Shown piece after piece: positions 1 through 8,503 of a DNA stretch of 64,000 bases; position 1 is the first letter of the stretch; the number at the start of each line of letters is the position of its first letter. A program made the translations under genes and the position numbers. The stretch is from NCBI RefSeq assembly GCF_021165935.1, contig NZ_CP088953.1:3271501-3335500 (forward strand), given 5' to 3'. The notes beneath the pieces were generated by a model, which saw only the letters and a program-made list of their open reading frames with translations, was not told the DNA's origin and ran no database searches. Source of the DNA: Microbulbifer elongatus. GTDB taxonomy: Bacteria; Pseudomonadota; Gammaproteobacteria; Pseudomonadales; Cellvibrionaceae.

Positions 1-1253
1 TCCGCACTGGGTGCGGATTGAGGCGCATCGTCAAGCGCCAGCTCCCTACTGGACTGAGACATTTCCGCCTCCCGGGACTGTTCCGGCGCCATCCCGCGTG
101 CAGGGACTTCCTCATCCGCAGGCACTTCATCACCTGCGGGCACTCCGCCATCGGGATGGTCGTGTTCGCCAGACGCATCTTCCTGCGCGGAAACTTCCTC
201 CTCAGAGGCTTCCGACACCTCGCCACGGGCGCGCACATGAATGGGTCCGAAGGCGTCGTTCTGAACCAGTTCCAGCAGGGATTCTTTCACCAGTTCCATC
301 ACTGCGAGGAAGGTCACCACCACTCCGAGGCGCCCCTCTTCCGCACGGAACAGGCTGACAAATGGTACGAACTGGCGGTGTTTGATCTTGTCGAGAACCT
401 GGGTCATACGCTCCCGGGTAGACAGCTTCTCTTTTTCCACCTGGTGGCTTTCGAACATATCGGCGCGGCGCAGCACATCCGCCAGGGCGACCAGCACTTC
501 TTTCAGGTCGACTTCCGGTTCGGGCCGGGTCAGCTTGCGGTCTGGACCGCTGGCATTGGCCTGATGGATATCCCGGCCCATCCGCGGTAATTCGTCCATA
601 TCTTCCGCGGCGGTTTTAAATCGCTCGTATTCCTGCAGGCGGCGAATCAGGGCGGCGCGCGGGTCTTCCCCTTCCTCTTCCTCCGCTTCCGGTGGGCGCG
701 GCAACAGCATGCGGGACTTGATCTCCGCCAGCATGGCCGCCATCACCAGGTATTCAGCGGCCAGCTCGAAGCGCATGGAGGTCATCATCTCCACGTAAGC
801 CATGTACTGGCGGGTAATATCCGCCACATTGATCTCGAGAATGTCCAGGTTCTGCCGGCGGATCAGATACAGCAGTAAGTCGAGGGGGCCTTCGAATGCC
901 TCGAGGATCACCTCCAGGGCATCCGGGGGGATGTACAGGTCGCTGGGAAGGTCGGTGAAGGCCTTGCCTTCCACCACCGCAAAAGGCATTTCTCCCTGAC
1001 GGGGGCCCGCGGAGGCGTCAGCCACGGCTTGTCCGACGCTGGCATCCGGGGCATCTTGGTCCTGCGCAGGCGCGATTTCCGGAGCCTCTGTGACTCCGGC
1101 ACCTGCGTCGGGCGCCCCCGCGGCCAGCGCATCTTCCGCCACCGCCGGTTCCGACGCAGTGGACTCATCGGCCACAGCCCCGGTCTCAGCCACGTGGGAA
1201 TCGGCCGCCACGACTTCTTCTAATTCTTCACTGGACACACAATCACCGGACAT
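1..1253 (-). CDS. scpA: Segregation and condensation protein A (C-terminus cut by window edge)
   Basis: ScpA is the kleisin that links SMC heads with ScpB during chromosome condensation. The frame starts at an ATG at 1253 and stays open to base 1, so the C-terminus is missing. The kleisin core starts near residue 118 (EAFEGPLDLLLYLIRRQ, then ILEINVADITRQYM and LAAEYLVMAAMLAEIKSRML). It is preceded by about 115 residues of Ala/Glu/Asp-rich low complexity, and an acidic tail follows the core. ScpA is usually 240-280 residues; here about 417 codons are visible. It lies downstream of yciO and trpH, a common gammaproteobacterial order in which scpB would follow beyond the left edge. A later start is possible, because the extension is unconserved in character. 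Confidence 0.9.
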   Translation of the reverse strand, partial: MSGDCVSSEELEEVVAADSHVAETGAVADESTASEPAVAEDALAAGAPDAGAGVTEAPEIAPAQDQDAPDASVGQAVADASAGPRQGEMPFAVVEGKAFTDLPSDLYIPPDALEVILEAFEGPLDLLLYLIRRQNLDILEINVADITRQYMAYVEMMTSMRFELAAEYLVMAAMLAEIKSRMLLPRPPEAEEEEGEDPRAALIRRLQEYERFKTAAEDMDELPRMGRDIHQANASGPDRKLTRPEPEVDLKEVLVALADVLRRADMFESHQVEKEKLSTRERMTQVLDKIKHRQFVPFVSLFRAEEGRLGVVVTFLAVMELVKESLLELVQNDAFGPIHVRARGEVSEASEEEVSAQEDASGEHDHPDGGVPAGDEVPADEEVPARGMAPEQSREAEMSQSSRELALDDAPQSAPSA

Positions 1254-1307
1254 CTGAGGAAAAGCGCACCCCGCAGGCTGCGCCAAACGCGCGATTATAC
1301 ATCAGCG

Positions 1308-1931
1308 TCAGCCGAGAATTTCATCAATTGCACCACATCCCTGACGCACCAGTACTGGTTCGTCACCGGTGAGGTCGACGACGGTGGTGGCCTCCAAACC
1401 ACAGAAACCGCCATCGATCACCAGCTCCACCTGATGCTCTAGGGTGTCGCGAATATCGTAGGGGTCCGTGAGGGGCTGATCTTCGCCGGGCATAATCAGG
1501 CTGCAGCTCATCAAGGGTTCGCCGAGCGCGCTGATGATCCCCTGCACGATCGGATTGTCCGGCACGCGCAGGCCGATGGTTTTGCGCTTGGCGTGGGCCA
1601 GGCGACGGGGCACCTCGGAGGTGGCCGGCATAATAAAGGTGTAGGGCCCCGGGGTGTGATTCTTCAGCAGGCGGAACATCTGATTGTCCACCTTGGCGTA
1701 ACTGGCGAGCTCTGACAGGTCCCGGCACATCAGCGTGAAGTTGTGATTCTTGTCCAGCTGGCGCAAGGCACGGATACGTTCCACCGCCATTTTTTCACCC
1801 AGCCGGCAACCAATGGCGTAGGCCGAGTCGGTGGGAAAGACGATAACACCGCCGGAAGCCACGATATCGGCCGCCTGACTGATCAGACGCGCCTGCGGGT
1901 TTTCCGGATGGATCTGGAAGAATTGCGCCAC
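1308..1931 (-). CDS. yciO: YciO/Sua5-type dsRNA-binding fold protein
   Basis: A 207-residue protein of the Sua5/YciO/YrdC fold. Sua5/TsaC members make threonylcarbamoyl-AMP for tRNA t6A; the exact role of YciO paralogues is less settled. Seen: VASGGVIVFPTDSAYAIGCRL near the N-terminus (the nucleotide pocket region), KNHTPGPYTFIMPAT, KRKTIGLRVPDNP and the C-terminal TTVVDLTG. The length fits YciO, not the longer Sua5 with an extra C-terminal domain. It sits between trpH and scpA on the same strand, the arrangement known from enterobacteria, which supports YciO over TsaC. Confidence 0.9.
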   Translation of the reverse strand: MAQFFQIHPENPQARLISQAADIVASGGVIVFPTDSAYAIGCRLGEKMAVERIRALRQLDKNHNFTLMCRDLSELASYAKVDNQMFRLLKNHTPGPYTFIMPATSEVPRRLAHAKRKTIGLRVPDNPIVQGIISALGEPLMSCSLIMPGEDQPLTDPYDIRDTLEHQVELVIDGGFCGLEATTVVDLTGDEPVLVRQGCGAIDEILG

Positions 1932-2034
1932 TGCTACCCCCTGGTTCAGAAAGCGCAGGAATCACCTGCGCGAGTATTCATTGTTGGCGTCAGTTTGCCA
2001 TAAACACCTCTGGTGAGCAGCCACCCCCGCCGCC

Positions 2035-2943
2035 CTACCCCTGCCACAAGCTCCAGACCGGGTCCGCCCCCGCCGGCAGATGCACACTGCCGAGAGCGCG
2101 CCATGGCTGCTCGGGCTGGTGAAAATCACTGCCCAGGGAGGCTAGGAGTCGGGGTTTGTGGGCCGGGTCCGGCGCAGCCACCTGGGCCATCAGTGACTGT
2201 ATTTCCCGCGTCTGTACCGGGTTCTGCTGTCCGCAGACCACTTCCGCCGCATCTCCGCCAACCCCGTGAAAGTCTTTGAGCAGAGCGAGCAGGCGGGTGC
2301 GGGTCAGGCCGTATTTCAACGGGTGGGCAAGCACCGCTGCGCCGCCGGCCCCGTGGATGGCGGCAACGGTCGCCCCGAGCTCCGGCCAGGGCACCGAGGC
2401 ATCGCCAATTTTTCCCTGGCCGAGATAGCGCTTGAACGCTTTCGCCGTATCACTCACATGGCCCTCGGCCACCATCCAGCGGGCAAAGTGAGGGCGCCCT
2501 ATTTCATCGCCCCCGGCGAGGGCGCGCGCTCCCTCATAAGCGCCGCGGAAGCCCCGTTTTTCCAGTCGTTGCGCGATCTCCCGGGCCCGCTGGCGCCGCA
2601 GCCCGGCACGTGCGGAAATGGCCGTCGCGAGCGCATCGGACGCACAGTCAACGTTGAGCCCGACAATATGAACCACCCGTCGCCCCCAGCGTGCAGTCAA
2701 CTCAATACCGGGCAACAGGGTGATCCCGGCCTCCGCCGCGGCGGCGCTGGCCGCGTCGATTCCGGCTACGGTATCGTGATCGGTGAGCGCCAACAGTGTC
2801 ACACCTGCGGATTTCGCCCTCGACACCAGCGCCGCAGGGCTTAAAATACCGTCGGATGCGGTGCTGTGGCAGTGCAGGTCAACCTGACCTGACAATGCAT
2901 TGTCAGTCACGAGGAGGCGGGCAGTGTCCATATCACAGTCCAT
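2035..2943 (-). CDS. rnm: PHP-domain 5'-3' exoribonuclease, RNase AM / TrpH-like
   Basis: A PHP-family metal-dependent phosphoesterase. The E. coli homologue (YciV/TrpH, RNase AM) trims 5' ends of RNA, including rRNA precursors, and acts on 3',5'-bisphosphonucleotides. Metal-binding motifs are visible: VDLHCHSTASDGILSP at the N-terminus, LLALTDHDTVAGI, LLPGIELTA, VVHIVGLNVD, and late LASLGSDFHQPEQPW. The length, about 300 residues, is usual. The start is uncertain. A GTG at 2976 gives 11 more residues, and ATGs lie at 2943 and 2931; none has a strong ribosome site, and 2943 is chosen as the first ATG. It is the first gene of the minus-strand trpH-yciO-scpA group. Confidence 0.87.
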   Translation of the reverse strand: MDCDMDTARLLVTDNALSGQVDLHCHSTASDGILSPAALVSRAKSAGVTLLALTDHDTVAGIDAASAAAAEAGITLLPGIELTARWGRRVVHIVGLNVDCASDALATAISARAGLRRQRAREIAQRLEKRGFRGAYEGARALAGGDEIGRPHFARWMVAEGHVSDTAKAFKRYLGQGKIGDASVPWPELGATVAAIHGAGGAAVLAHPLKYGLTRTRLLALLKDFHGVGGDAAEVVCGQQNPVQTREIQSLMAQVAAPDPAHKPRLLASLGSDFHQPEQPWRALGSVHLPAGADPVWSLWQG

Positions 2944-3189
2944 AACGCATGCTAACTTGATTTGCGAAGGGCCCACCCAAACCGCTCTCGCGCAAGTGAA
3001 GCCACAACGGAACCGACCCGCGCGGCGACTGTCTCAGTAACTCGCAGGTAAAACCGCCAATGCCGCTGTGGCCGTGGTGCGGTTTCAACCGGTTCACCGG
3101 TTTCAGGGATAAGGCCCCGCACGGGGGAAAGTAACTTCGCCACTGACAGCTGTAGGGTCAGCCAGCGGGCATTATCACCGGAACAGAAG

Positions 3190-3942
3190 ATGACTGATAG
3201 CAACCAGACAAATTCAGCGGCGGCTACGCCCGAGACCACCACTGAGATCCCCGCCGACAAGCCCCACAAGGAAAGCCTGCTGGGCAACCTGCTCCTCAAT
3301 ATCGTCATACCCACACTGATCCTCACCAAACTCTCTGGCGATGACTGGCTGGGCACCAAATGGGCGATCGTGGTAGCGCTGGCCTTCCCTCTGGGATACG
3401 GCCTGCGCGACCTGCAGCGCTCCGGCAAGATCAACTTTTTCTCGGCACTGGGCGTGATCAGTATTCTGCTGACCGGCGGCATGAGCCTGCTGGAGCTGGA
3501 TGCGAAATACATCGCCATCAAGGAGGCCGCCATCCCCGGCCTCCTCGGCATACTCACCATCGCCAGCCTGTACACCCGCTGGCCACTGGTGCGCACCCTG
3601 ATTTACAACGACCGAATTCTCGATACAGCCAAAATTGCCAACCGTCTCGCAGCCAAGAACAACGAGACCGCGTTTAATCGCACCCTGCAGCAGGCTTCGT
3701 GGATGATTGCCGGGTCTTTCTTTCTCTCGTCGACCCTCAATTACATTCTTGCGGAAGTTCTGCTGCAGAGCCCCCCGGGCACCGCAGCGTTTAACGAAGA
3801 GCTGGGCAAAATGACTGCGCTCAGTTTCCCGGTAATCGCCCTGCCTGCCACCATCATTCTGATGCTGGTGCTGGTGTTTCTGTTTCGCCGTATCGGCAAA
3901 CTGACCGGGCTGACGCTGGAAGAGATCATGGTGCAGCAGTAA
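3190..3942 (+). CDS. VC0807-like multi-pass inner membrane protein
   Basis: A 250-residue integral membrane protein resembling the VC0807 family, which has no assigned function. After a hydrophilic Thr/Ala-rich N-terminus of about 28 residues come several hydrophobic spans (LLNIVIPTLIL, WAIVVALAFPLGYGL, FFSALGVISILLTGG, a stretch around IPGLLGILTIASLY, WMIAGSFFLSSTLNYIL, and IALPATIILMLVLVFLF). It is transcribed away from trpH and followed after 77 bases by a YciI protein. The family name is a judgement from overall pattern. Confidence 0.7.
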   Translation: MTDSNQTNSAAATPETTTEIPADKPHKESLLGNLLLNIVIPTLILTKLSGDDWLGTKWAIVVALAFPLGYGLRDLQRSGKINFFSALGVISILLTGGMSLLELDAKYIAIKEAAIPGLLGILTIASLYTRWPLVRTLIYNDRILDTAKIANRLAAKNNETAFNRTLQQASWMIAGSFFLSSTLNYILAEVLLQSPPGTAAFNEELGKMTALSFPVIALPATIILMLVLVFLFRRIGKLTGLTLEEIMVQQ

Positions 3943-4019
3943 CGCGCCCCACAGCGCCCGCTGCACCGGAAATACGACGATCGCCAAAACGATAACAGAC
4001 CAGGATTCCAATACAGAAT

Positions 4020-4319
4020 ATGTGGTACGCCATCATCAGCCAGGATGTCGAAAACAGCCTGCCGCTGCGCAAGACCGCGCGCGCCGAACACATTGCGCGC
4101 CTGAACACCCTGAAAGACCAGGGCCGCCTGCTGATCGCCGGCCCGCACCCGGCCATCGACAGCGAAGATCCCGGCGAGGCGGGATTTACCGGCAGCCTCG
4201 TGGTGGCAGAATTTGCATCACTGGCCGGCGCGCAACGCTGGGCGGACGCCGACCCGTACATGGCCGCGGGCGTGTATGCCTCAGTCACCGTCAAACCGTA
4301 CAAGCTGGTTCTGCCCTGA
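4020..4319 (+). CDS. YciI family protein
   Basis: A 99-residue single-domain protein of the YciI fold (ferredoxin-like alpha/beta). The opening [17 protein letters not shown], the central [19 protein letters not shown] and GPHPA, and the late [22 protein letters not shown] are typical. YciI proteins carry a conserved His-Asp pair suggesting small-molecule chemistry, but the reaction is unknown for this branch. It is followed 46 bases later by an SH3-domain membrane protein, an arrangement common in related bacteria. Confidence 0.85.
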   Translation: MWYAIISQDVENSLPLRKTARAEHIARLNTLKDQGRLLIAGPHPAIDSEDPGEAGFTGSLVVAEFASLAGAQRWADADPYMAAGVYASVTVKPYKLVLP

Positions 4320-4365
4320 GGCGACCGCGACACCATAACAATTTGAGCTCCCGATTTTTCTGACC

Positions 4366-5049
4366 ATGAAGAAACTGATTTCCACACTCACCGCCTCCGT
4401 GCTCGCGCTGGCTGCCAGCCACAGCCTGGCCATCAGCTCGGAACGCTATATCACCGATGAACTGCACGTCCCCATGCGCTCCGGCCAGGGCAATGAATTT
4501 CGCATCCTGCATCGCGGCCTGCCCAGTGGCACCAAGTTGACCCTCCTGCAGGACTCGCCGGATACCGGTTGGGCCCAGGTCCGCACTCCTGGTGGTGAAG
4601 AAGGCTGGGTACGCCGCCAGTACCTCGAGTCTGAGCCCGTGGCGAAAATCAAACTGGCACAGGCAGAGCAGCGCCTGCAACATATCGAGAGTATGCAGGG
4701 AGACCTTGGGGGGGAAGTACGACGCCTTGAGGAAGACAACACCAAGCTCACCACCGCGCTGAAAATCGAACAGGAGCGGGCACAGGCGCTGGCCAAAGAA
4801 CTGAAGGAACTGAAGGCCCTGTCGGCCGATGCGGTTGCCCTCAACCAGCGCCACCAGAAGCTGCTCAACCAGCACGAACTCCTGAAACAGAAGCAGTCCA
4901 TGAGCCAGGCAGAAATTCAGCGCCTGTCCTCCAGCGAATCCCAGAAGTGGTACATGTACGGTGCGATTTCCGTATTGCTGGGGGCAATTCTGGCCATGGT
5001 CGCTCCGCACTTCAAACCGCGCAAACGCAATTCCGAGTGGGCGAACTAG
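4366..5049 (+). CDS. TIGR04211-type SH3 domain protein (YgiM-like)
   Basis: A 227-residue envelope protein. Order: signal peptide (residues 1-22, ending SHSLA), a bacterial SH3 domain (RYITDELHVPMRSGQGNEFR to EEGWVRRQYLE, about 25-90), a long alpha-helical coiled-coil region rich in Glu/Gln/Leu (about 95-190), and a C-terminal transmembrane helix (MYGAISVLLGAILAMVAP) with a basic cytosolic tail. This is the YgiM/TIGR04211 layout. The function is unknown; the build suggests a tethered periplasmic protein that binds the envelope. A strong terminator follows at 5090. Confidence 0.87.
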   Translation: MKKLISTLTASVLALAASHSLAISSERYITDELHVPMRSGQGNEFRILHRGLPSGTKLTLLQDSPDTGWAQVRTPGGEEGWVRRQYLESEPVAKIKLAQAEQRLQHIESMQGDLGGEVRRLEEDNTKLTTALKIEQERAQALAKELKELKALSADAVALNQRHQKLLNQHELLKQKQSMSQAEIQRLSSSESQKWYMYGAISVLLGAILAMVAPHFKPRKRNSEWAN

Positions 5050-5089
5050 CGTTCCATTTTCCCTATACGGAAAGCTGCGGTTAGAATCT

Positions 5090-5117
5090 AAAGGCCCGGT
5101 CATCACCGGGCCTTTTT
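5090..5117 (+). terminator. Rho-independent terminator after the SH3 gene
   Basis: A perfect stem AAAGGCCCGGT/ACCGGGCCTTT with a short CATC-like loop, followed by a T run. It lies 40 bases after the SH3 gene stop and 36 bases before the cyclophilin start. Confidence 0.9.
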
Positions 5118-5152
5118 ATGTTCGCCCTTTGTATTCGCCACTGGAAGAGAAT

Positions 5153-5791
5153 ATGAAACACCTCCCCTCCTTTCCCCTTCTGCTGAAAGCCGCTGTCACG
5201 GCGCTGATACTGGGCTTTTCCAGCCTCGCACTGGCGGCGACCAGCAACCCGCGCGTCGAACTGGAAACAGATCTCGGTACCATTGAGCTGATTCTGTATG
5301 CCGACAAAGCACCTGCTACGGTGGAAAACTTCCTGAACTACGTGGACAGCGGATTTTACAACGGCACGATTTTTCACCGGGTAATTCCCGGGTTTATGGC
5401 CCAGGGGGGCGGCTTCACATTCGATTTTCAGGAAAAGCCCACCAACGACCCGGTCAAGAATGAATCGGACAACGGCCTGTCGAACCAGCGAGGCACCATT
5501 GCCATGGCGCGCACCAGCGATCCCGACAGCGCCACCTCGCAGTTTTTTATCAACCTGGTGGACAATAGCCGCCTCGACGGCAGCGCCAGCAAGCCCGGCT
5601 ACACCGTATTCGGCAAAGTGCTGCTGGGTATGAGCGTGGTACAGCAGATCGCCGCCGAGCCCCGGGGTCAGCACAAGGCCTTCCGCGATGCACCGAACAT
5701 GGCCGTGCGTATACTGAGAGCAAAACGCAAGGGCTCGAGTGCAAAAGCGCCTTCCGCGGCCCCCCACAACAGTGGAGAACAAACCCAGTGA
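5153..5791 (+). CDS. Periplasmic cyclophilin-type peptidyl-prolyl isomerase
   Basis: A peptidyl-prolyl cis/trans isomerase of the cyclophilin fold, 212 residues. Start at ATG 5153, after GGAAGAG; the frame is open further upstream but the signal peptide starts here (residues 1-28, ending SLALA). Cyclophilin motifs are clear: NFLNYVDSGFYNGTIFHRVI with the catalytic FHR, GFMAQGGGFT, GTIAMART, and SQFFINLVDN. It resembles PpiA, with a 25-residue Ser/Ala/Lys-rich C-terminal tail. Its stop codon overlaps the GTG start of the next gene (pdxJ-like), indicating translational coupling. Confidence 0.92.
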   Translation: MKHLPSFPLLLKAAVTALILGFSSLALAATSNPRVELETDLGTIELILYADKAPATVENFLNYVDSGFYNGTIFHRVIPGFMAQGGGFTFDFQEKPTNDPVKNESDNGLSNQRGTIAMARTSDPDSATSQFFINLVDNSRLDGSASKPGYTVFGKVLLGMSVVQQIAAEPRGQHKAFRDAPNMAVRILRAKRKGSSAKAPSAAPHNSGEQTQ

Positions 5792-6543
5792 TTGATCTCA
5801 GCGTCAACCTGAACAAAATTGCCCTGATTCGCAATTCCCGCGAAGGCAACTACCCGGATGTCGTCGCGCACGGACGTACCTGTCTGGATGCCGGCGCCAA
5901 TGGCATTACTGTGCACCCGCGCCCGGACCAGCGGCATATCCGCCCCGGTGATGTGCGCGACCTGGCAGCGCTGTGCGCTGCACGAAATGTCGAATTCAAC
6001 GTGGAAGGCAATCCTTTTGCCGGTGCTACCGGTACCTATCCCGGCTTACTGCCGCTGGTACTGGAGACCCAGCCGCAACAGTGCACCCTGGTGCCAGACA
6101 GCAATGACCAGCTCACCTCCGACCACGGTTTTGACCTGACCCGCGATGGCGCGCGCCTGGAACCGATCATCCAACAGCTCAAGGACGCCGGTATCCGCGT
6201 GAGCCTGTTTATGGATCCGGACAAGGCGCAGATCACCCTGGCAAAGGCGGTGGGTGCCGACCGCATCGAACTCTATACCGGCCCCTTCGCCGAGGCTGTC
6301 ACACAGCAAAGCAGCGAGGTCGAGCGCATTTTTGCCGAGCATTGCGCCGCCGCAGAGCACGCCCTGCATCTGGGGCTCGGAGTCAATGCCGGGCACGACC
6401 TCAATCTGATCAATCTGCGCCGCTACCGCACCCTGCCCGGCCTGCAGGAGGTGTCCATCGGTCACGCACTGACCGTCGACGCCATCAGCATGGGGTTGTC
6501 CAACGCAGTGGCCGCCTATGTGACCTGTCTGGCGGGCGAATAA
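5788..6543 (+). CDS. pdxJ: Pyridoxine 5'-phosphate synthase, divergent PdxJ
   Basis: PdxJ condenses 1-deoxyxylulose 5-phosphate with 3-amino-2-oxopropyl phosphate to pyridoxine 5'-phosphate. Here LSVNLNKIALIRNSR, GANGITVHPRPDQRHI, FNVEGNP, TLVPDSNDQLTSDHGFD, VSLFMDPD, IELYTGPFA, GLGVNAGHDLN and VSIGHAL give the full barrel. The NLNKIA and HPRPDxRHI versions are those I associate with Bacteroidetes-type PdxJ; the usual gammaproteobacterial form has NIDHIATLRNARG and HLREDRRHI. It starts at GTG 5788, overlapping the cyclophilin stop, and abuts the DUF2520 gene. It is not beside recO, where gammaproteobacterial pdxJ usually lies, so a second copy may exist elsewhere. Confidence 0.88.
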   Translation: MIDLSVNLNKIALIRNSREGNYPDVVAHGRTCLDAGANGITVHPRPDQRHIRPGDVRDLAALCAARNVEFNVEGNPFAGATGTYPGLLPLVLETQPQQCTLVPDSNDQLTSDHGFDLTRDGARLEPIIQQLKDAGIRVSLFMDPDKAQITLAKAVGADRIELYTGPFAEAVTQQSSEVERIFAEHCAAAEHALHLGLGVNAGHDLNLINLRRYRTLPGLQEVSIGHALTVDAISMGLSNAVAAYVTCLAGE

Positions 6544-7416
6544 TTGCATACCCTGAATATCATCGGTGCCGGCAAGCTGGGACAAACCCTTGCGGCGCTG
6601 TGGCACCGGCGCGGGACCTTCACCATCGGCGGTATTCTCAACCGCCGGCGAGAAAGCGCCGCGCGGGCGCAGGCGTTTATTGGCGCGGGCACCGTCATTG
6701 ATACTCTGGCGCAAATGCCTGCCGCAGACCTCTGGTTACTGGCCGTGCCCGACGACCAGATCGCCGCGACCGCGGCGGCACTTGCACCGGTTCTCCGTGG
6801 GCAGAATACGCCACCACTGGTATTCCACTGCAGTGGGGCCCTGCCGGCGTCGATACTCTCGCCCTGCGGTACCCCCCGTGTAGCCAGCGCACACCCGGTA
6901 CACAGCTTTGCGGATCCGCAACGCTCGTTGCGCGACATGCCCGGTGCCACAGTGGCACTGGAGGGTGCGCCGGAAGCCCTGGCCACACTGGCGCCCGCCT
7001 TTCAGGCACTGGACTGCAGTTGCCTACACCTCGACGCGGAACAGAAAGTGCTGTATCACACCGGCTCGGTCATCGCGTGCAATTACCTTACGGTGTTACT
7101 GGAGCAGAGCCTGCAGGTGTTTGCCGCGGCGGGAATCGATCGGCAAACTGCCGCGCAGATGCTGCAGCCGATCGTCCTGCAAACGGCGCGCAACAATTTT
7201 GCACTGGGCCCTGAGCAGGCACTGACCGGACCGTTGGTTCGCGGTGACAGGGCCACCGTAGCGCGACAGATCGAGGCCCTGGACAAAACCCTTCCAGACA
7301 CCGCCGCGGTCTATCGGACACTGGGGCTGGCGGCACTACCACTGGCGAAACGGGCCGGCTTGAGCGAAGATGCGCGCCGCCAAATACAATCCCTTCTTGA
7401 TGAACCGCTATCGTGA
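6544..7416 (+). CDS. Rossmann-fold / DUF2520 NADP-binding protein
   Basis: A 290-residue dehydrogenase-like protein. The N-terminus TLNIIGAGKLGQTLAALW is a nucleotide-binding GxGxxG turn. VFHCSGALPASIL and SAHPVHSFADP follow, then a helical C-terminal DUF2520 domain (YHTGSVIACNYLTVLLEQS). The layout recalls small oxidoreductases such as ketopantoate or 6-phosphogluconate reductase relatives; the substrate is unknown. It begins with a TTG directly after the pdxJ-like stop, and its TGA overlaps the GTG of the next gene, so four genes are coupled here. Confidence 0.82.
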   Translation: MHTLNIIGAGKLGQTLAALWHRRGTFTIGGILNRRRESAARAQAFIGAGTVIDTLAQMPAADLWLLAVPDDQIAATAAALAPVLRGQNTPPLVFHCSGALPASILSPCGTPRVASAHPVHSFADPQRSLRDMPGATVALEGAPEALATLAPAFQALDCSCLHLDAEQKVLYHTGSVIACNYLTVLLEQSLQVFAAAGIDRQTAAQMLQPIVLQTARNNFALGPEQALTGPLVRGDRATVARQIEALDKTLPDTAAVYRTLGLAALPLAKRAGLSEDARRQIQSLLDEPLS

Positions 7417-8183
7417 CCGATTCCCCCGAATATCTGAAAAAGCGCGCCTTTTTCGACAGCCTGCTTACCATCTACGGTCGCAAACCGGTACTGGAGGCGC
7501 TGCAAGACCACTCCCTGCCGGTGCACAAGCTGCACCTGGCAGACAGCAACCGCAAGGATCAGCTGATCTCCCGTATCGAGCAGCTGGCAGCGGACCGGGA
7601 TATCGAAGTGGCCCATTGGGACCGCAAAGGCCTGTCCCGAATCTCAAAAAATGCCCGCCAGGATCAGGGCGTGGCACTGGATCTGGCGCTGCCCAAGTAC
7701 GGCAGTGCCGACCGCTTTCTGCAGGAAAATAGCGGCGCCCACTACGAGTTGCTGGCACTGGACGGAATCACCAATCCCCAGAACCTGGGCATGATCATCC
7801 GTTCCGCCTGCGCCGGCGGTATCGACGGCATCCTGCTGCCGAAAAAAGGCTGCGCCCAGATTGATCCGCTGGTGATCAAGGCCAGCGTCGGCACCCTGTT
7901 CAAAACCCCGATCCTGCGCTGTGATCAACTGGGGGCGACCCTGGCAAAGTTTTCGGAACACGGGGCGCGTGTGTGTGCCCTCTCCTCCCACGCAAAAGAT
8001 ACCCTGGGCACCCTGGACGCCAGCACTGCAACCATTTTTGTACTGGGCAACGAAACCCACGGTGTCAGTCCGGCGGTGGCAAAATCCTGCACCCATCGCA
8101 TTCGCATCCCGATGCAGAATGATGTTGAAAGCCTCAATGTCGCCGTCACCGCGGCACTGATCAGTTTCCGCCACCAGTTCTGA
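7413..8183 (+). CDS. TrmH/SpoU family RNA 2'-O-methyltransferase
   Basis: A 256-residue knotted SAM-dependent RNA ribose methyltransferase. An N-terminal substrate-binding domain (YGRKPVLEAL..., residues 18-95) precedes the SPOUT domain with its motifs: NPQNLGMIIRSACAGG (motif 1), VLGNETHGVSP (motif 2) and IPMQNDVESLNVAVTAALI (motif 3). The domain layout matches RlmB-like enzymes that modify 23S rRNA, but the true target cannot be read from sequence. GTG start, overlapping the DUF2520 stop. It is the last gene of the ppi-pdxJ-DUF2520-trmH cluster. Confidence 0.9.
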   Translation: MTDSPEYLKKRAFFDSLLTIYGRKPVLEALQDHSLPVHKLHLADSNRKDQLISRIEQLAADRDIEVAHWDRKGLSRISKNARQDQGVALDLALPKYGSADRFLQENSGAHYELLALDGITNPQNLGMIIRSACAGGIDGILLPKKGCAQIDPLVIKASVGTLFKTPILRCDQLGATLAKFSEHGARVCALSSHAKDTLGTLDASTATIFVLGNETHGVSPAVAKSCTHRIRIPMQNDVESLNVAVTAALISFRHQF

Positions 8184-8503
8184 AGATCGTCATATTCCCC
8201 CCGGGGTTTCACGCAGGAAACCCCCGCCCTTGGGCGCTATGCCGGCCCACCAATATCAACACGCCATTTTTCACGCCAATAATTGCCCTCCACCGCGTCC
8301 CCGCACTGGCAAAGTCGCCAAGATCAACTAAAAGTAACGGGAAGAAGTAAAAGTGCGCGATACCGCAACCAGCTTCTAATTTTCTTCTGACATGGAGTGC
8401 GTTCGATCTCAAGAAATCTGGCTGCGCACCCCATTAACCAACGCCTCTGACACCAGCGTAAAAAAAACGATCTCTGCTAATGACAATGCCAAGGAAGACT
8501 CCT
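8184..8503 (+). other. Intergenic region upstream of ompA
   Basis: 320 bases without a gene. A stem GGGGTTTC/GAAACCCC lies at 8203-8224 with a 6-base loop but no T run, so it may be a weak terminator or mRNA 3' end for the trmH cluster. The rest is moderately AT-rich leader for the porin gene. I see no clear -35/-10 pair. Confidence 0.5.
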
